DNA of 64,000 nt, from assembly GCA_910586925.1 (NCBI GenBank), contig CAJUKG010000001.1, forward strand, positions 1-64,000, given 5' to 3'. The DNA comes from an uncultured Christensenellaceae bacterium. GTDB taxonomy: Bacteria > Bacillota > Clostridia > Christensenellales > Pumilibacteraceae. The translations under genes and the position numbers were made by a program. Under the pieces are notes generated by a model. The model was not told the origin of the DNA. It saw only the letters and a program-made list of their open reading frames with translations, and ran no database searches. Shown piece after piece: positions 48,374 through 57,743 of this stretch. The stretch's first letter is position 1; each line of letters starts with the position of its first letter.

Positions 48374-51022
48374 ATGAAAAGAAAAGGTATTTTACTTACA
48401 ATGGCGGCGGCTCTTACCGCATGCACGGCTTTTGCGGCTGTCGGTTGCGGTACTTCTCGGCACGTGCTCGTCAAGGTCGACGCGCACGACGCCACCTGCA
48501 CCGCCGCGGGCAACATAGTATACTACAAGTGCTACGATCCCGAGTGCAATAAACTGTTCGCCGACGAACTCGGAGAGAACGAGGTTTCCGCTGACAGCGT
48601 CGTCATTCCCGCGGGCGGGCACAAGCTTGTTGCCGTCGGCACTCCGTCCGACCCGACGTGTACTGATGGCGGCGTAACCGCGGGCGAGAAGTGCTCGGTG
48701 TGCGGCACGCTTGTAACCGCGCAGGAAGTGCTTACCCCCAAAGGTCATCACGCGACGAAGGTGAACGCCGTAGCCGCTACCTGCACGACGCCCGGCACCG
48801 TCGAATACTATGCCTGCGACGATTGCGACGGGAATTTCCTCGACGAAAATTGCGAGGTCGTCGCGAACAACATTGCGATAAAGCCGCTCGGTCACGATTA
48901 TGGCGAATGGCAGTACGCGGGCAACGGCAAGCACAAAAAGGTGTGCTCGCACGACGCTACGCACGCGGAAATCGTGGATTGCAGTTACGGCAAGATTTCG
49001 GAGTTCGACGACGAAACGGGGCATTATCTGACTTGCGGAATTTGCAACGGCAAGTCGGAAAAACTCCCGCACGATCTTAAGTGGTTCCTCGAACCCGAAA
49101 CAAACACGCATAGGTCGGAATGTAGGTCGTGCGATTACGAAACGGCATCCGCGCCTCACGCGCCCGCCGAGCTTCTCGTCGAAGTGGTCGGCAGTAAGCT
49201 GTACGGCGGCAGGACGATCACCGCTTCCAACCTCGTTGTAGCGTATGTTTGCGAATGCGGGCATCAGGAAGACGTCGCCGCGGAAGACGTGGTATTCGAG
49301 GACGCCGTACTCGTTGACGGCGTGAATACGTTGAGCGTCACCGTCGGCGAAAAGACGGACAGCTTCACTTACGACGCGCCCGAAGAACCGAGTTTCGCGT
49401 TCAAAGTAGTCGGCGCGACGTTCGAGGACGGTACCGATACTTTGCAGCTCAAAGAGGGCGAAAAAGTTACGGATACGCCGACACCCGCCGCAGGCAAGAC
49501 ATTCCTCGGCTATCGCGTAGGCGTGGACGTATATTCCGATCTTTCCGAGTTCGAAATGCCCGATCAAGCAGTCACCATGTATGCGATATACGAGGAGGAC
49601 ACCGTTCACTTCGCACCCGCCGACAGGGCACAACCGCATTTCAGCACGGAAGCATACGAGCACGTTGTTTTGGACGACGGAACTATTGCGACACGTTTTG
49701 TCTGGGACGACGACGCGGCGCATCAAGTACAAAAGTTGCCGCATAGCGGCGGCGACACCGGATCGCATAAAGTAAACGTGTATTCTCCGGCGCATAAGAC
49801 GAGTTTGATGTTCGTGTACGTCGTAAACAACGGCGACAAAGATGCGAAAATCAGGTATCAGGCTGAAAATTACGGCGTAAAGGGCGAGGTCGAGATCGTC
49901 GCAGAAGCGGGAAAAACCACGGTGTTCCCTTTCCAATACAGCAACGAGGAGAGTTCCAGCACTACATTCCCGACTTGCGACCATATTATCGAGCTTATAA
50001 GCGAGCGTGCGGCGGGCGAAACGGTCACTCTCGATATTTACGGCAAACTCGTAAGTACGGAGAATAATAAACTTACGGGCATATCCGTCGATTTCCCCGA
50101 GTTTTATAAAGAGGGAGACAGATTCGATTTGTCGCAAATGTCTGTAAAAGGTAATATCAGCGGATATGCGGTTTCTATTTTCGACTATGATTGCAGTATA
50201 GAGGACGGTGCCGAATGGACACCCGAAATTACCGAAGTGACTGTAAGTGCTTTAGGGTTTGAGAAGGTTGTAAAACTGAACGATTACAGCACTTGGATCG
50301 CGACGAGATTTTCGCATAACTTGGCATGGGGCGGCGGCACGAGCATATCATGGCTGGATTCCGCATTTGTGTATGACGATGCATCGGGGTTGCCCGCAAC
50401 GCAATTAACATTTAAGGCAGGAGGCAAGACAGGCAACGATAATGCATTGTGGCCGCAAAACGATAATGCCGACGAAAACGGATATAACGTTCGGATCCCC
50501 ACTTACGCAGATACGTATAGAAAGTTGCGCATATTCGTCGAAAACAAAGGCACCGAGAGTATTAGCTTCAGACTGTACGCCGAAAACAACGGAGCCAAAC
50601 AAGGCGTCGATATTACAGTCGCGGGCGGCGAGAGTAAGGTGTTCGATTTGTCGGTAAATCCCGGCGGTTCGATAGGGTGTAACTATAATATCAAATTATT
50701 GCAAGACGTCACGACCGATACTCCCGTAGTGTTTTACGCTTATTTCAAAACATACGAAAACGAGTTCGGCGGGATTTCCGTTAACGCAAATAGTACGCAC
50801 ACGACTACATTTGCGGTCGGAGAAACGTTTAATACGAAAAAACTGACTGTAGATGTGAGCAACGGAAGCGGTTATGCCAACGGCGGCGAAGTCAATATAG
50901 CCAACGTTACGACAGACCTCGACGGGCACGTGTTCACCGCGGACGATATCGGCGAAAAAACGGTCACCGTCACCTGGAACGGCTTGACGACAACGTATAC
51001 GATAAACGTCGTCGCGGCGTAA
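48374..51022 (+). CDS. Large surface lipoprotein with Cys/His modules and Ig-like repeats
   Basis: 882 residues. Signal with lipobox AVGC (Cys25). Residues about 35-260 contain C-x2-C and Gly-His modules ('EKCSVCGTLVTAQEVL', 'YYACDDCDGNFLDENC', 'LTCGICNGKSEKLPH') like those of other Clostridia surface proteins, then an InlB B-like repeat ('AAGKTFLGYRVGVDVYSDLS'). Two similar beta-sandwich domains (about 415-560 and 640-790) and a Big-type end ('TVTWNGLTTTYTINVVAA') follow. From about base 50050 codon use is more AT-rich than in the first half. Last gene of the glycan operon. Confidence 0.7.
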   Translation: MKRKGILLTMAAALTACTAFAAVGCGTSRHVLVKVDAHDATCTAAGNIVYYKCYDPECNKLFADELGENEVSADSVVIPAGGHKLVAVGTPSDPTCTDGGVTAGEKCSVCGTLVTAQEVLTPKGHHATKVNAVAATCTTPGTVEYYACDDCDGNFLDENCEVVANNIAIKPLGHDYGEWQYAGNGKHKKVCSHDATHAEIVDCSYGKISEFDDETGHYLTCGICNGKSEKLPHDLKWFLEPETNTHRSECRSCDYETASAPHAPAELLVEVVGSKLYGGRTITASNLVVAYVCECGHQEDVAAEDVVFEDAVLVDGVNTLSVTVGEKTDSFTYDAPEEPSFAFKVVGATFEDGTDTLQLKEGEKVTDTPTPAAGKTFLGYRVGVDVYSDLSEFEMPDQAVTMYAIYEEDTVHFAPADRAQPHFSTEAYEHVVLDDGTIATRFVWDDDAAHQVQKLPHSGGDTGSHKVNVYSPAHKTSLMFVYVVNNGDKDAKIRYQAENYGVKGEVEIVAEAGKTTVFPFQYSNEESSSTTFPTCDHIIELISERAAGETVTLDIYGKLVSTENNKLTGISVDFPEFYKEGDRFDLSQMSVKGNISGYAVSIFDYDCSIEDGAEWTPEITEVTVSALGFEKVVKLNDYSTWIATRFSHNLAWGGGTSISWLDSAFVYDDASGLPATQLTFKAGGKTGNDNALWPQNDNADENGYNVRIPTYADTYRKLRIFVENKGTESISFRLYAENNGAKQGVDITVAGGESKVFDLSVNPGGSIGCNYNIKLLQDVTTDTPVVFYAYFKTYENEFGGISVNANSTHTTTFAVGETFNTKKLTVDVSNGSGYANGGEVNIANVTTDLDGHVFTADDIGEKTVTVTWNGLTTTYTINVVAA

Positions 51023-51049
51023 CGGCACTTGATCAGTCTCATCCCCCCG

Positions 51050-51106
51050 TGCGAACTTTAGTTCGCAGTATACAGAAACACGCCTCGGTCAAACGGGGCG
51101 TGTTTC
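51050..51106 (+). terminator. Hairpins ending the glycan operon
   Basis: TGCGAAC/GTTCGCA (51050-51056 with 51061-51067), then GAAACACGCC/GGCGTGTTTC (51075-51084 with 51097-51106). T runs are weak, so termination is likely but not certain. Confidence 0.5.
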
Positions 51107-51428
51107 GTATAAAAAGAATGCAGAATTAAGAATGCAGAATTTTGGCGAAAGAAATTTTGTTTGTTGTGTGAAGAATCTCTAACGTTGTGCTTTTTCGACC
51201 GTTTGCGACGAACGCGCTATCATTTGTCATTTCGACCGAAGCGCGAAGAATGAGCGCGAAGCGGAGAAATCTAAAAATTAAATAATAGATAATAAAATCG
51301 GATAACTTAATTACCCGCTTGCGGGTCAACAATTCTACATTCTACATTCCATATTCTACATTTATTCGACGCTTTTTCGACACATAATTAAAAGTGGATT
51401 AAAATATTTGTTATAAGGCGAAAAACGC
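51107..51428. repeat. Repeat-bearing spacer before ftsH
   Basis: No gene. Holds duplicated GCAGAATT words (51120-51140), one forward copy of the GTCATTTCGACCGAAGCGCG element with its GGAGAAATCT end (about 51226-51274), an ATAATAGATAATAAAA word, and triplicated TCTACATT-type words (51333-51362). Confidence 0.5.
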
Positions 51429-51457
51429 TTGTACTATTTTGCCAAACGTGATATACT
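51429..51457 (+). promoter_or_regulatory. ftsH promoter
   Basis: TTGTAC at 51429-51434, 17-base spacer, TATACT at 51452-51457; about 70-base leader. Confidence 0.65.
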
Positions 51458-51530
51458 ATTCAGTAATGTAGGCGTATGTTTCCTTTTGCGTGAGCATTTT
51501 CGGAACGACGATTACAGACCGGAGGAAGTA

Positions 51531-53636
51531 TTGAAAACAAGCACCAAAGTTTTGATTGCGGTAATAAGCATTATTCTCGTCGGAGTAATTATCGGCGTTA
51601 TCGTGTATGCGTCGACGGGGCTCCCCGAAAAGTCGTATACCGAGTTTGTCGATGACGTCGAAAGCGGAGTCGTAACAGAAGTGCGTATAGAAAGCGATAC
51701 AGTATACGTACTCACCGCCGACAGCGGCAAAAAAGTTGCGTACTACACATATTCGCGCGACACTATCGTCACCGAATTTTTGCTCGAATACAACGGTAAC
51801 AACAAAGATGCACAGATCAAATTTTCACTGAACGACAGGTATGCCGTTTCGATCACCGATTATATCATTCCCGTGCTCGGGCTTATCATGCTCATTGTGC
51901 TCATGGTGTTCATGTTCCGAGCGATGAACAATTCCACTAAATCCACAATGGATTTCGGCAAGACCAAGACGAACGCGCAAAACCAGCTCAAAGTGCGGTT
52001 TTCTGACGTTGCGGGCGCGGAGGAGGAAAAAGAGGAACTCAAAGAGATCGTCGAGTTTCTCAAGAATCCGCAAAAGTTTACCGCAGTCGGCGCGCGCGTA
52101 CCGCACGGCGTGCTCCTCGTAGGTCCGCCGGGAACAGGTAAAACGCTGTTCGCGAAAGCCGTCGCGGGCGAGGCGAACGTGCCGTTCTTCAGTAAGTCGG
52201 GTTCCGATTTCGTCGAGATGTTCGTCGGCGTCGGCGCGTCGCGCGTGCGCGATCTGTTCGACCAAGCCAAGAAGAACATGCCGTGCATCGTGTTTATCGA
52301 CGAGATAGACGCGGTGGGTCGGCAGCGCGGCGCAGGCATGGGCGGCGGCAACGACGAGCGCGAGCAAACGCTCAATCAGCTGCTTGTCGCAATGGACGGC
52401 TTCGAGTCCAACGAGCATATCATCGTCATGGCGGCGACCAACCGCAGCGACGTTCTCGACCCCGCGCTCATGCGTCCCGGTCGGTTCGACAGACAGATAT
52501 ACGTCAATCTTCCCGACGTGCGCGGCAGGGAAGCGATCTTCAAGGTCCACGCGCGCAATAAGCCGCTCGCGTCCGACGTCGATTTCCAGCTTCTCGCGCG
52601 AATTACGAGCGGATTTTCGGGCGCGGACATAGAGAACATGCTCAACGAAGCGGCGATACTCACCGCGCGCGACAACCGCACCAAGATCGGCATGGAGGAC
52701 ATGTTCGAAGCGATCGACAAAGTGGAAATGGGTCCGCAAAAGAAATCGCGGCTCGTCACGCCTTTCGATCAGCGTATCACCGCATATCACGAAGCGGGAC
52801 ATGCGATCGTTGCGTGCGCGATCAAGGGTTGCGATCCCGTCCACGAAGTTACTATCATTCCGCGCGGACAGGCGGCGGGCTACACAATGTATCGCCCCGA
52901 CAACGACAACAACCACGTGCCCGTAAGCAAACTTTTGGGTAGGCTCGCTTCCGCAATGGGCGGACGTGCCGCCGAGGAGCTTGTCATCGAGGACTACACC
53001 GCGGGTGCGGTCGGCGATATTCAGCAAGCGACCAACATTGCGCGTAAAATGGTCACCGAGTGGGGCATGTCCGAAAAGATCGGTCCCGTATTCTACGGCG
53101 GCAGTCAGGAAGTTTTCCTCGGCAGGGATTATCAGACGCAGCACTCGTATTCGGAGAACGTCGCCGCCGCTATCGACGCGGAAGTCAAGCGTATCGTTGA
53201 CGAGAGCCATGCGCAGGCGGTCAAGATCCTCAAGGAACACCGCGCGGTGCTCGATAATATGGCGCGCGTGCTCATAGAGTGCGAAACCATATATTCGGAA
53301 GAAGTGGAAATGCTCATGAACGGCGCGTCGCCCGAGGAGGTCAAAGCCGAACTCAACGCGCGGCTCGACTACAAGGCGGCTCACAAAGGCGAGATAGAGA
53401 AAGCTCCCGCAAAGAAACTTTCCGACTTCGCGCCCGTCGCGCCGTCCGAAACTCCGAGCGCGATCGAAACGCCGAGCGTTGCCGATACGAACTCTACGCC
53501 GACGGTCGGCATCGCGGATACCCCAGAACAGCCCGAAGATAAAGGCGAGAAAGCTACTCATTCTACGAAGAAGCCCATTAAGCGCAGTAAGCCTAAGTCG
53601 GACGGCGACGGCGACGGCGATAAAACGGACGAATAG
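51531..53636 (+). CDS. ftsH: ATP-dependent zinc metalloprotease FtsH
   Basis: 701 residues from TTG 51531, placed by GGAGG five bases upstream and by a first membrane helix starting at residue 7. Two membrane helices (7-27, 109-130) flank the external domain. AAA+ module: Walker A GPPGTGKT (198-205), Walker B 'IVFIDEIDAVG', second region of homology with 'RPGRFDRQI'. Protease zinc site HEAGH begins at His420. The Ala/Lys/Asp-rich C-terminal extension (about 620-701) is longer than usual. FtsH degrades unassembled membrane proteins and short-lived regulators. Confidence 0.96.
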   Translation: MKTSTKVLIAVISIILVGVIIGVIVYASTGLPEKSYTEFVDDVESGVVTEVRIESDTVYVLTADSGKKVAYYTYSRDTIVTEFLLEYNGNNKDAQIKFSLNDRYAVSITDYIIPVLGLIMLIVLMVFMFRAMNNSTKSTMDFGKTKTNAQNQLKVRFSDVAGAEEEKEELKEIVEFLKNPQKFTAVGARVPHGVLLVGPPGTGKTLFAKAVAGEANVPFFSKSGSDFVEMFVGVGASRVRDLFDQAKKNMPCIVFIDEIDAVGRQRGAGMGGGNDEREQTLNQLLVAMDGFESNEHIIVMAATNRSDVLDPALMRPGRFDRQIYVNLPDVRGREAIFKVHARNKPLASDVDFQLLARITSGFSGADIENMLNEAAILTARDNRTKIGMEDMFEAIDKVEMGPQKKSRLVTPFDQRITAYHEAGHAIVACAIKGCDPVHEVTIIPRGQAAGYTMYRPDNDNNHVPVSKLLGRLASAMGGRAAEELVIEDYTAGAVGDIQQATNIARKMVTEWGMSEKIGPVFYGGSQEVFLGRDYQTQHSYSENVAAAIDAEVKRIVDESHAQAVKILKEHRAVLDNMARVLIECETIYSEEVEMLMNGASPEEVKAELNARLDYKAAHKGEIEKAPAKKLSDFAPVAPSETPSAIETPSVADTNSTPTVGIADTPEQPEDKGEKATHSTKKPIKRSKPKSDGDGDGDKTDE

Positions 53637-53677
53637 ATTTCCAACACACAAAATTCATTTTTTCGGTAGGTCATAGT

Positions 53678-54361
53678 ATGGCGAAAAACAAGCAAGAAAA
53701 AGCAGCCGCTTCGCGTAAAGCGGCAAACATAATTGTCGGTATCGTGTCCGGCGTTGCGGCACTTTTGATCATTGCTATCATCGTGCTCGTGTCCGTGCGC
53801 GTCGACCCCATGGATAAACTTGATCGTCCCGTGCGTTACGATTTTTACGATCTCGGAAGCTCCGAGGTATCGTTCACAAACGACGCCGCGCAGACGGAGA
53901 TCCACACCGCTATGGGCGAAATGGATTTCAACGTCATGAGCGCGATACTGCGTTGGAAGTGGGATTACTCGTATAACTTCGTTCGCAATACCAAGGACGA
54001 AAAAATCGAAATGACCGCCGACGAGATCGAGGAGATCGGCGCGACCGGTTCGGCGTATATGATAGAATACGTTTACGACCGCGCGAAGATCGTGGACGGC
54101 GAAGTCGATAAAAGCAGTTGCAGGTCGCTCGAAGTGGACGGCGAAACCGTTTACTTCGACAGGCTCAAAGTCGTTATCGGCAATACCGACGGCAATGTCG
54201 GCGAGATCTATCTCTACCCGTATATCTATGAGCGCGTGATCAACCACGCGGCGGACGGCGGCGCGACGCGTGCCACGTATCGCATAACGGCGATCAAAGT
54301 CCGCGCCAATACTTCGGGCACGTATATCGCGCTCGGCGATCTCGCGAAAAAACTGAAATAA
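53678..54361 (+). CDS. Single-pass membrane protein of unknown function
   Basis: 227 residues: a Lys-rich N-terminus, a membrane helix (about 17-40) and an external alpha/beta domain of about 180 residues with no recognised motif. It follows ftsH after 41 bases and ends with its own terminator at 54382, so it may be read from the ftsH promoter. Confidence 0.65.
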   Translation: MAKNKQEKAAASRKAANIIVGIVSGVAALLIIAIIVLVSVRVDPMDKLDRPVRYDFYDLGSSEVSFTNDAAQTEIHTAMGEMDFNVMSAILRWKWDYSYNFVRNTKDEKIEMTADEIEEIGATGSAYMIEYVYDRAKIVDGEVDKSSCRSLEVDGETVYFDRLKVVIGNTDGNVGEIYLYPYIYERVINHAADGGATRATYRITAIKVRANTSGTYIALGDLAKKLK

Positions 54362-54381
54362 TACCGAAAAGCATAACAAGC

Positions 54382-54409
54382 AAAACCCGACGTAAAAATC
54401 GGGTTTTTT
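54382..54409 (+). terminator. Terminator of the ftsH unit
   Basis: AAAACCCGA (54382-54390) pairs with TCGGGTTTT (54399-54407), then T run. Confidence 0.85.
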
Positions 54410-54517
54410 CGTGCGTGTTTTTCGGTGCGCGGCAAACCGTGTATTATTATACGCATACAGGCGCAAAATACGAAGTGCAAAGCGGCGGAAGAAAGATCGC
54501 GCCGACGGAGAATTATT

Positions 54518-55606
54518 ATGTTACTTTGTATGAGAGGGGATAGTTTCGCGCGGCGATCGGTTGCGATCGTATGCTTGCTGATATGCACATATGTGCTTGC
54601 TTATACCGTGCCGCAAAATTCGCATGCGTACGGCGAAACCGCGCCCGCATGCGTGCTGTACGAGTACGACGGAAAGGTAGAGCATATCTTCACGCACGAA
54701 CTGATATTCGATACAGACGCGGCGTATTCGCCGAGCAATAAACTGCGGAACTGTTTCGACAAGGATCATATGACGAGCCGCGAATTCGCCGCACTGCTCG
54801 ACGCGTTGTATACGCGCGGATACGTGCTTGTACGGCTCGAAAGCGTGCTCGACGGACATGTTACGGTGCCCATAGGCAAAATCCCGCTCGTAATGTCTTT
54901 CGACGATATGACGTACGATACGCACGGTTGCGGGTGCGTGGATAAACTCGTTTGGCGCGACGGCGGGGTGTGGGATTATACCGCGGGCGAAGAACCGCAG
55001 TATACCCGCGAACGCGAGAACGTGACCATACTCGAGAGCTTTATAGAAAAGCACCCCGATTTTTCGTACGACGGCGGTCGGGCGACGCTGTGCGTCAACG
55101 GTTATAACGGAATACTCGGGTATAGGATCACGCCCGACTGTAGGGTGAGCGAAAAAGTTATGGAGCGCGACAGAACCGAGGCGACGGCGTTTGTAAAAGA
55201 ATTGAAAAACCTCGGATACTCGTTCGCGTCGCATACTTACTATCACAAGTATTTCAACAGCACGAGTGCGAGCGAACTGCGCAAGGACTGTCGGAAGTGG
55301 CGGGAGTATATCGCGCCCGTTGTAGGCGACACGCGGGTGCTGTGCTATCCCGCGGGCGAGCATAACGCGAAAAGCGCGAAGAACAAAGTGTTCGGCGAAT
55401 ACGGGTATGACGTGTTTCTATGCGTCGGGTGTCATGCGGAAACGAAATACGAGCGCGAGCAAGGCGACGCGAAGTTTATATATCGCAAGCCGTTCGACGG
55501 CACGGCACTCAGGCTGTACCGCGATATGTACGCGCACCTCGTGGATACGCGCGAGATATACGACGTCAGGCGGTTTCGACCGTTCTCGTACAAGGGCGGG
55601 TATTAA
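54518..55606 (+). CDS. Secreted polysaccharide deacetylase (NodB-homology)
   Basis: 362 residues from ATG 54518 (GGAG 7 bases upstream). N-terminal signal/anchor (about 13-32). NodB motif 1 is 'LVMSFDDMTYDT' (Asp-Asp), motif 2 'SHTYYHKYFN' (metal-binding His pair), motif 3 'LCYPAGEHN'. The insert between motifs 1 and 2 is longer than in typical PgdA domains. Family members remove acetyl groups from peptidoglycan or other N-acetylated glycans outside the membrane. Specific substrate unknown. Confidence 0.8.
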   Translation: MLLCMRGDSFARRSVAIVCLLICTYVLAYTVPQNSHAYGETAPACVLYEYDGKVEHIFTHELIFDTDAAYSPSNKLRNCFDKDHMTSREFAALLDALYTRGYVLVRLESVLDGHVTVPIGKIPLVMSFDDMTYDTHGCGCVDKLVWRDGGVWDYTAGEEPQYTRERENVTILESFIEKHPDFSYDGGRATLCVNGYNGILGYRITPDCRVSEKVMERDRTEATAFVKELKNLGYSFASHTYYHKYFNSTSASELRKDCRKWREYIAPVVGDTRVLCYPAGEHNAKSAKNKVFGEYGYDVFLCVGCHAETKYEREQGDAKFIYRKPFDGTALRLYRDMYAHLVDTREIYDVRRFRPFSYKGGY

Positions 55607-55610
55607 GCGA

Positions 55611-55639
55611 TTGACTTTTTCGGCGGCGAGTGGTATAAT
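55611..55639 (+). promoter_or_regulatory. Promoter of the nucleoside phosphorylase gene
   Basis: TTGACT at 55611-55616, 17-base spacer ending TGG (extended -10), TATAAT at 55634-55639. Confidence 0.8.
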
Positions 55640-55677
55640 CGGAATATAAAAACATTTTCGAGGATATACCCGCAACC

Positions 55678-56418
55678 ATGATAGAATTCATCGACGAGAA
55701 AGGCATGATAGACCCGATAGGCGAACCGCTCGGCGCGAAAGTCGCCGTCACCGCGTTCAGCGCGCATACTTTTGCGGAGCTTGTCGCGCGAACGGGCGCG
55801 AAGCGTATAAAAGACGTTTACGGCTGTGTCGACGTCGAAATGTACATGTTTGAAACGAACGGGAAAAAAGTGCTCGTGTATAAAAGTCCCGTCGGTGCGC
55901 CCGCCGCAGTCGCCGCTATGGAAGAAGTAATGGCGTGCGGCGTCGAGCACGTTGTCGCGTTCGGGATATGCGGCGCGCTTACGGACGTGCCCGCGCATAC
56001 TTTTGTCGTGCCGAACAGGGCGTTTCGCGACGAGGGCACGAGTTTGCATTACGCGCCCGCTTCGGAATTCGCGGAAGTAAAAAACAGCAAGGTCGTGGAA
56101 AAACGGCTCGCGGAGTGCGGAGTAAATACTGTGACGGGCGGCACGTGGACGACGGACGGATTCTATCGCGAAACGAAAAGCCGCGCGGAAACTATGCGGA
56201 AGAACGGTTGTGTCGCGGTGGATATGGAGTGTTCGGCGTTGCAGATCGCGGCGGACTTTCGCGGTAAGCAGTTCTATACGTTTTTCATAACGGCGGACAG
56301 CCTCGCGGGCGAGGAATGGGAACCGAACGATATATTGGAGCTTAAAGTGACCGACTCGACGACCGTCGCGGCTACTGCGGCAATGACGATGGCAATACGT
56401 ATAGCGGAAAAAGCATAA
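55678..56418 (+). CDS. Nucleoside phosphorylase (PNP/UDP family 1)
   Basis: 246 residues. 'VVAFGICGAL' is the phosphate/ribose-binding Gly loop and 'AVDMECSALQIAADFR' carries the Met-Glu ribose-binding pair typical of uridine/purine nucleoside phosphorylases. Acts in nucleoside salvage in the cytosol: nucleoside + phosphate to base + ribose-1-phosphate. Sequence does not decide between uridine and purine preference. Single gene. Confidence 0.85.
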   Translation: MIEFIDEKGMIDPIGEPLGAKVAVTAFSAHTFAELVARTGAKRIKDVYGCVDVEMYMFETNGKKVLVYKSPVGAPAAVAAMEEVMACGVEHVVAFGICGALTDVPAHTFVVPNRAFRDEGTSLHYAPASEFAEVKNSKVVEKRLAECGVNTVTGGTWTTDGFYRETKSRAETMRKNGCVAVDMECSALQIAADFRGKQFYTFFITADSLAGEEWEPNDILELKVTDSTTVAATAAMTMAIRIAEKA

Positions 56419-56483
56419 GACATGCTGTTGTATGCGAATTTATATACATAACCAAAAAAATTTGCAAAATCACCGAAAAACCC

Positions 56484-56512
56484 TTGCCAAAACCGATAAT
56501 ATTTGATATACT
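56484..56512 (+). promoter_or_regulatory. tRNA-Met promoter
   Basis: TTGCCA at 56484-56489, 17-base spacer, TATACT at 56507-56512, 14 bases before the mature tRNA 5' end. Confidence 0.7.
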
Positions 56513-56525
56513 TATTACTACATGC

Positions 56526-56602
56526 GGCGGCATAGCTCAGCTGGCTAGAGTACTCGGTTCATACCCGATTGGTCACTGGTTCGAATCCAGTTGCCGCTAC
56601 CA
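56526..56602 (+). tRNA. tRNA-Met (CAT), elongator type, CCA encoded
   Basis: 77 bases folding into a full cloverleaf: acceptor GGCGGCA/TGCCGCT (G-T closing pair), D arm GCTC/GAGT, anticodon loop TTCATAC, T arm ACTGG-TTCGAAT-CCAGT, discriminator A and encoded CCA. The body closely resembles Bacillus elongator tRNA-Met. It lacks the C1-A72 mismatch and GGG/CCC stem of initiator tRNA. The 27-43 pair is mismatched (C-T). The tRNA 3' end is repeated in inverted form beyond the terminator. Confidence 0.95.
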
Positions 56603-56636
56603 CGCAGGACGACCCGAAAGGGTCGTTTTTGCGTGG
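56597..56636 (+). repeat. Direct repeat copy 1, containing the tRNA terminator
   Basis: Forty bases from the last bases of tRNA-Met (CTACCA) through a terminator: ACGACCC (56609-56615), loop GAAA, GGGTCGT (56620-56626), T run to 56630. Bases 56592-56606 (tRNA 3' end plus four) are perfectly complementary to 56630-56644, lengthening the hairpin on both sides. An identical 40-base copy is at 56839-56878. Confidence 0.85.
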
Positions 56637-56838
56637 TAGCGGCAGGTGATTGATGAGAACACTGCGACGAAGAAAATTCAAACAGCGAAAGATACGGTAA
56701 AGAACGAAATGCCGAAAAACCGTAAATGAATTTCGTCGCGGGGTTCGCTAGGCGATTGGCGGAACGCCAAAGCCCGCCCGCGAGTCCCGCGGGCAATCCG
56801 GTTGCCGCGGGCATTATTTGTTTTGTATTGGTTAAGTT

Positions 56839-56878
56839 CTACCACGCAGGACGACCCGAAAGGGTCGTTTTTGCGTGG
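56839..56878 (+). repeat. Direct repeat copy 2 of the tRNA 3' end/terminator
   Basis: Identical 40 bases to 56597-56636, including the six-base tRNA 3' end and terminator. The 202 bases between copies (56637-56838) contain GC-rich dyads (CCCGCGGGC near 56794; GCCGCGGGC near 56808) and no gene that I can support; 56879-56971 also holds no gene. Looks like the footprint of an integration or duplication event at the tRNA. Confidence 0.75.
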
Positions 56879-56971
56879 CATAACGAAATAAGATTTAACG
56901 GTTTTTTCGGCGGGGTAATTTGTTTGTTTTTAGGTAAGAAAAAACGTACTATGTAAGAAAAATCTGCGTAC

Positions 56972-57000
56972 TTGACAAGTTTTTTATACTCTTGTATAAT
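56972..57000 (+). promoter_or_regulatory. Consensus promoter of the esterase/adenylation operon
   Basis: TTGACA at 56972-56977, 17-base spacer, TATAAT at 56995-57000; leader of about 35 bases to the ATG at 57042. Confidence 0.85.
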
Positions 57001-57041
57001 TATTATACAAAGACTCGAGAAAAAGGAAGCAGAAATTCATT

Positions 57042-57743
57042 ATGGAAAAAATTTCCGTCAAGTTGACGAGCGGCGAAAAACAAATACTTATTTTTGCCGC
57101 CGACGAAAAAGCACCGCTAATTATTTATCATGCAGTCATGAACGAGGGCGAGTCACTTTTCGAAAAGACGAAAGCGATAACGAACATGCCGTTTCATTTG
57201 GCGGTGATCGGCGGATTCGATTGGAACAGGGATATGTCGCCGTGGGCTATTCCCAAAATATCATCGGACGATACGGCGTGCTCGGGCGGGGCGGACGCAT
57301 ACTTATGCGAGTTGTGCGACGACATAATGCCGACGATCGGAAAAAGTCTGTTCGCGCCCGTCGCGTATAATGCCATCGTCGGGTACTCGCTCGCGGGGCT
57401 TTTTGCCATATACTCGCTTTACAAAACGGATATTTTCGCAAGCGCGGCGAGCTGTTCGGGATCGTTGTGGTACCCGAATTTCGAAGAATACGTTCGCACG
57501 CACGAGCCGCTGCGAAAGCCCGATTGCGTATATTTCTCGCTCGGCGACAAAGAGAAAAACACGAGAAACAAGTTTTTGAAACCTGTGCAAATCAACACGC
57601 AAAGCATTTTCGAGCATTACGCAAACAGCGGGATCAAAACCGATTTCGTCATGAATGAGGGCAACCATTACAAAAACTGTACCGAAAGAACGGCGTCGGG
57701 TATTAAGTGGATATTGGAAAATCGGCGGGAGATAAAGCAATGA
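57042..57743 (+). CDS. Alpha/beta-hydrolase, esterase family (Fes/IroE-like)
   Basis: 233 residues, cytosolic. Nucleophile elbow 'GYSLAG' (Ser at about residue 116), oxyanion region 'YHAVMNEGE', Asp in 'YFSLGDKE' and His in 'NEGNHYKNC' give a plausible triad. The pattern is that of the esterase D/enterochelin-esterase group. It overlaps the adenylation-domain gene (ATGA), so it may act as a thioesterase or ester-cleaving partner of that product. Substrate unknown. Confidence 0.75.
   Translation: MEKISVKLTSGEKQILIFAADEKAPLIIYHAVMNEGESLFEKTKAITNMPFHLAVIGGFDWNRDMSPWAIPKISSDDTACSGGADAYLCELCDDIMPTIGKSLFAPVAYNAIVGYSLAGLFAIYSLYKTDIFASAASCSGSLWYPNFEEYVRTHEPLRKPDCVYFSLGDKEKNTRNKFLKPVQINTQSIFEHYANSGIKTDFVMNEGNHYKNCTERTASGIKWILENRREIKQ

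Noticed and set aside
56545..56814. Minus-strand 89-codon frame containing GNWIRTSDQ
   Set aside because: This is the well-known spurious peptide from the antisense of a tRNA gene; the tRNA-Met explains it.
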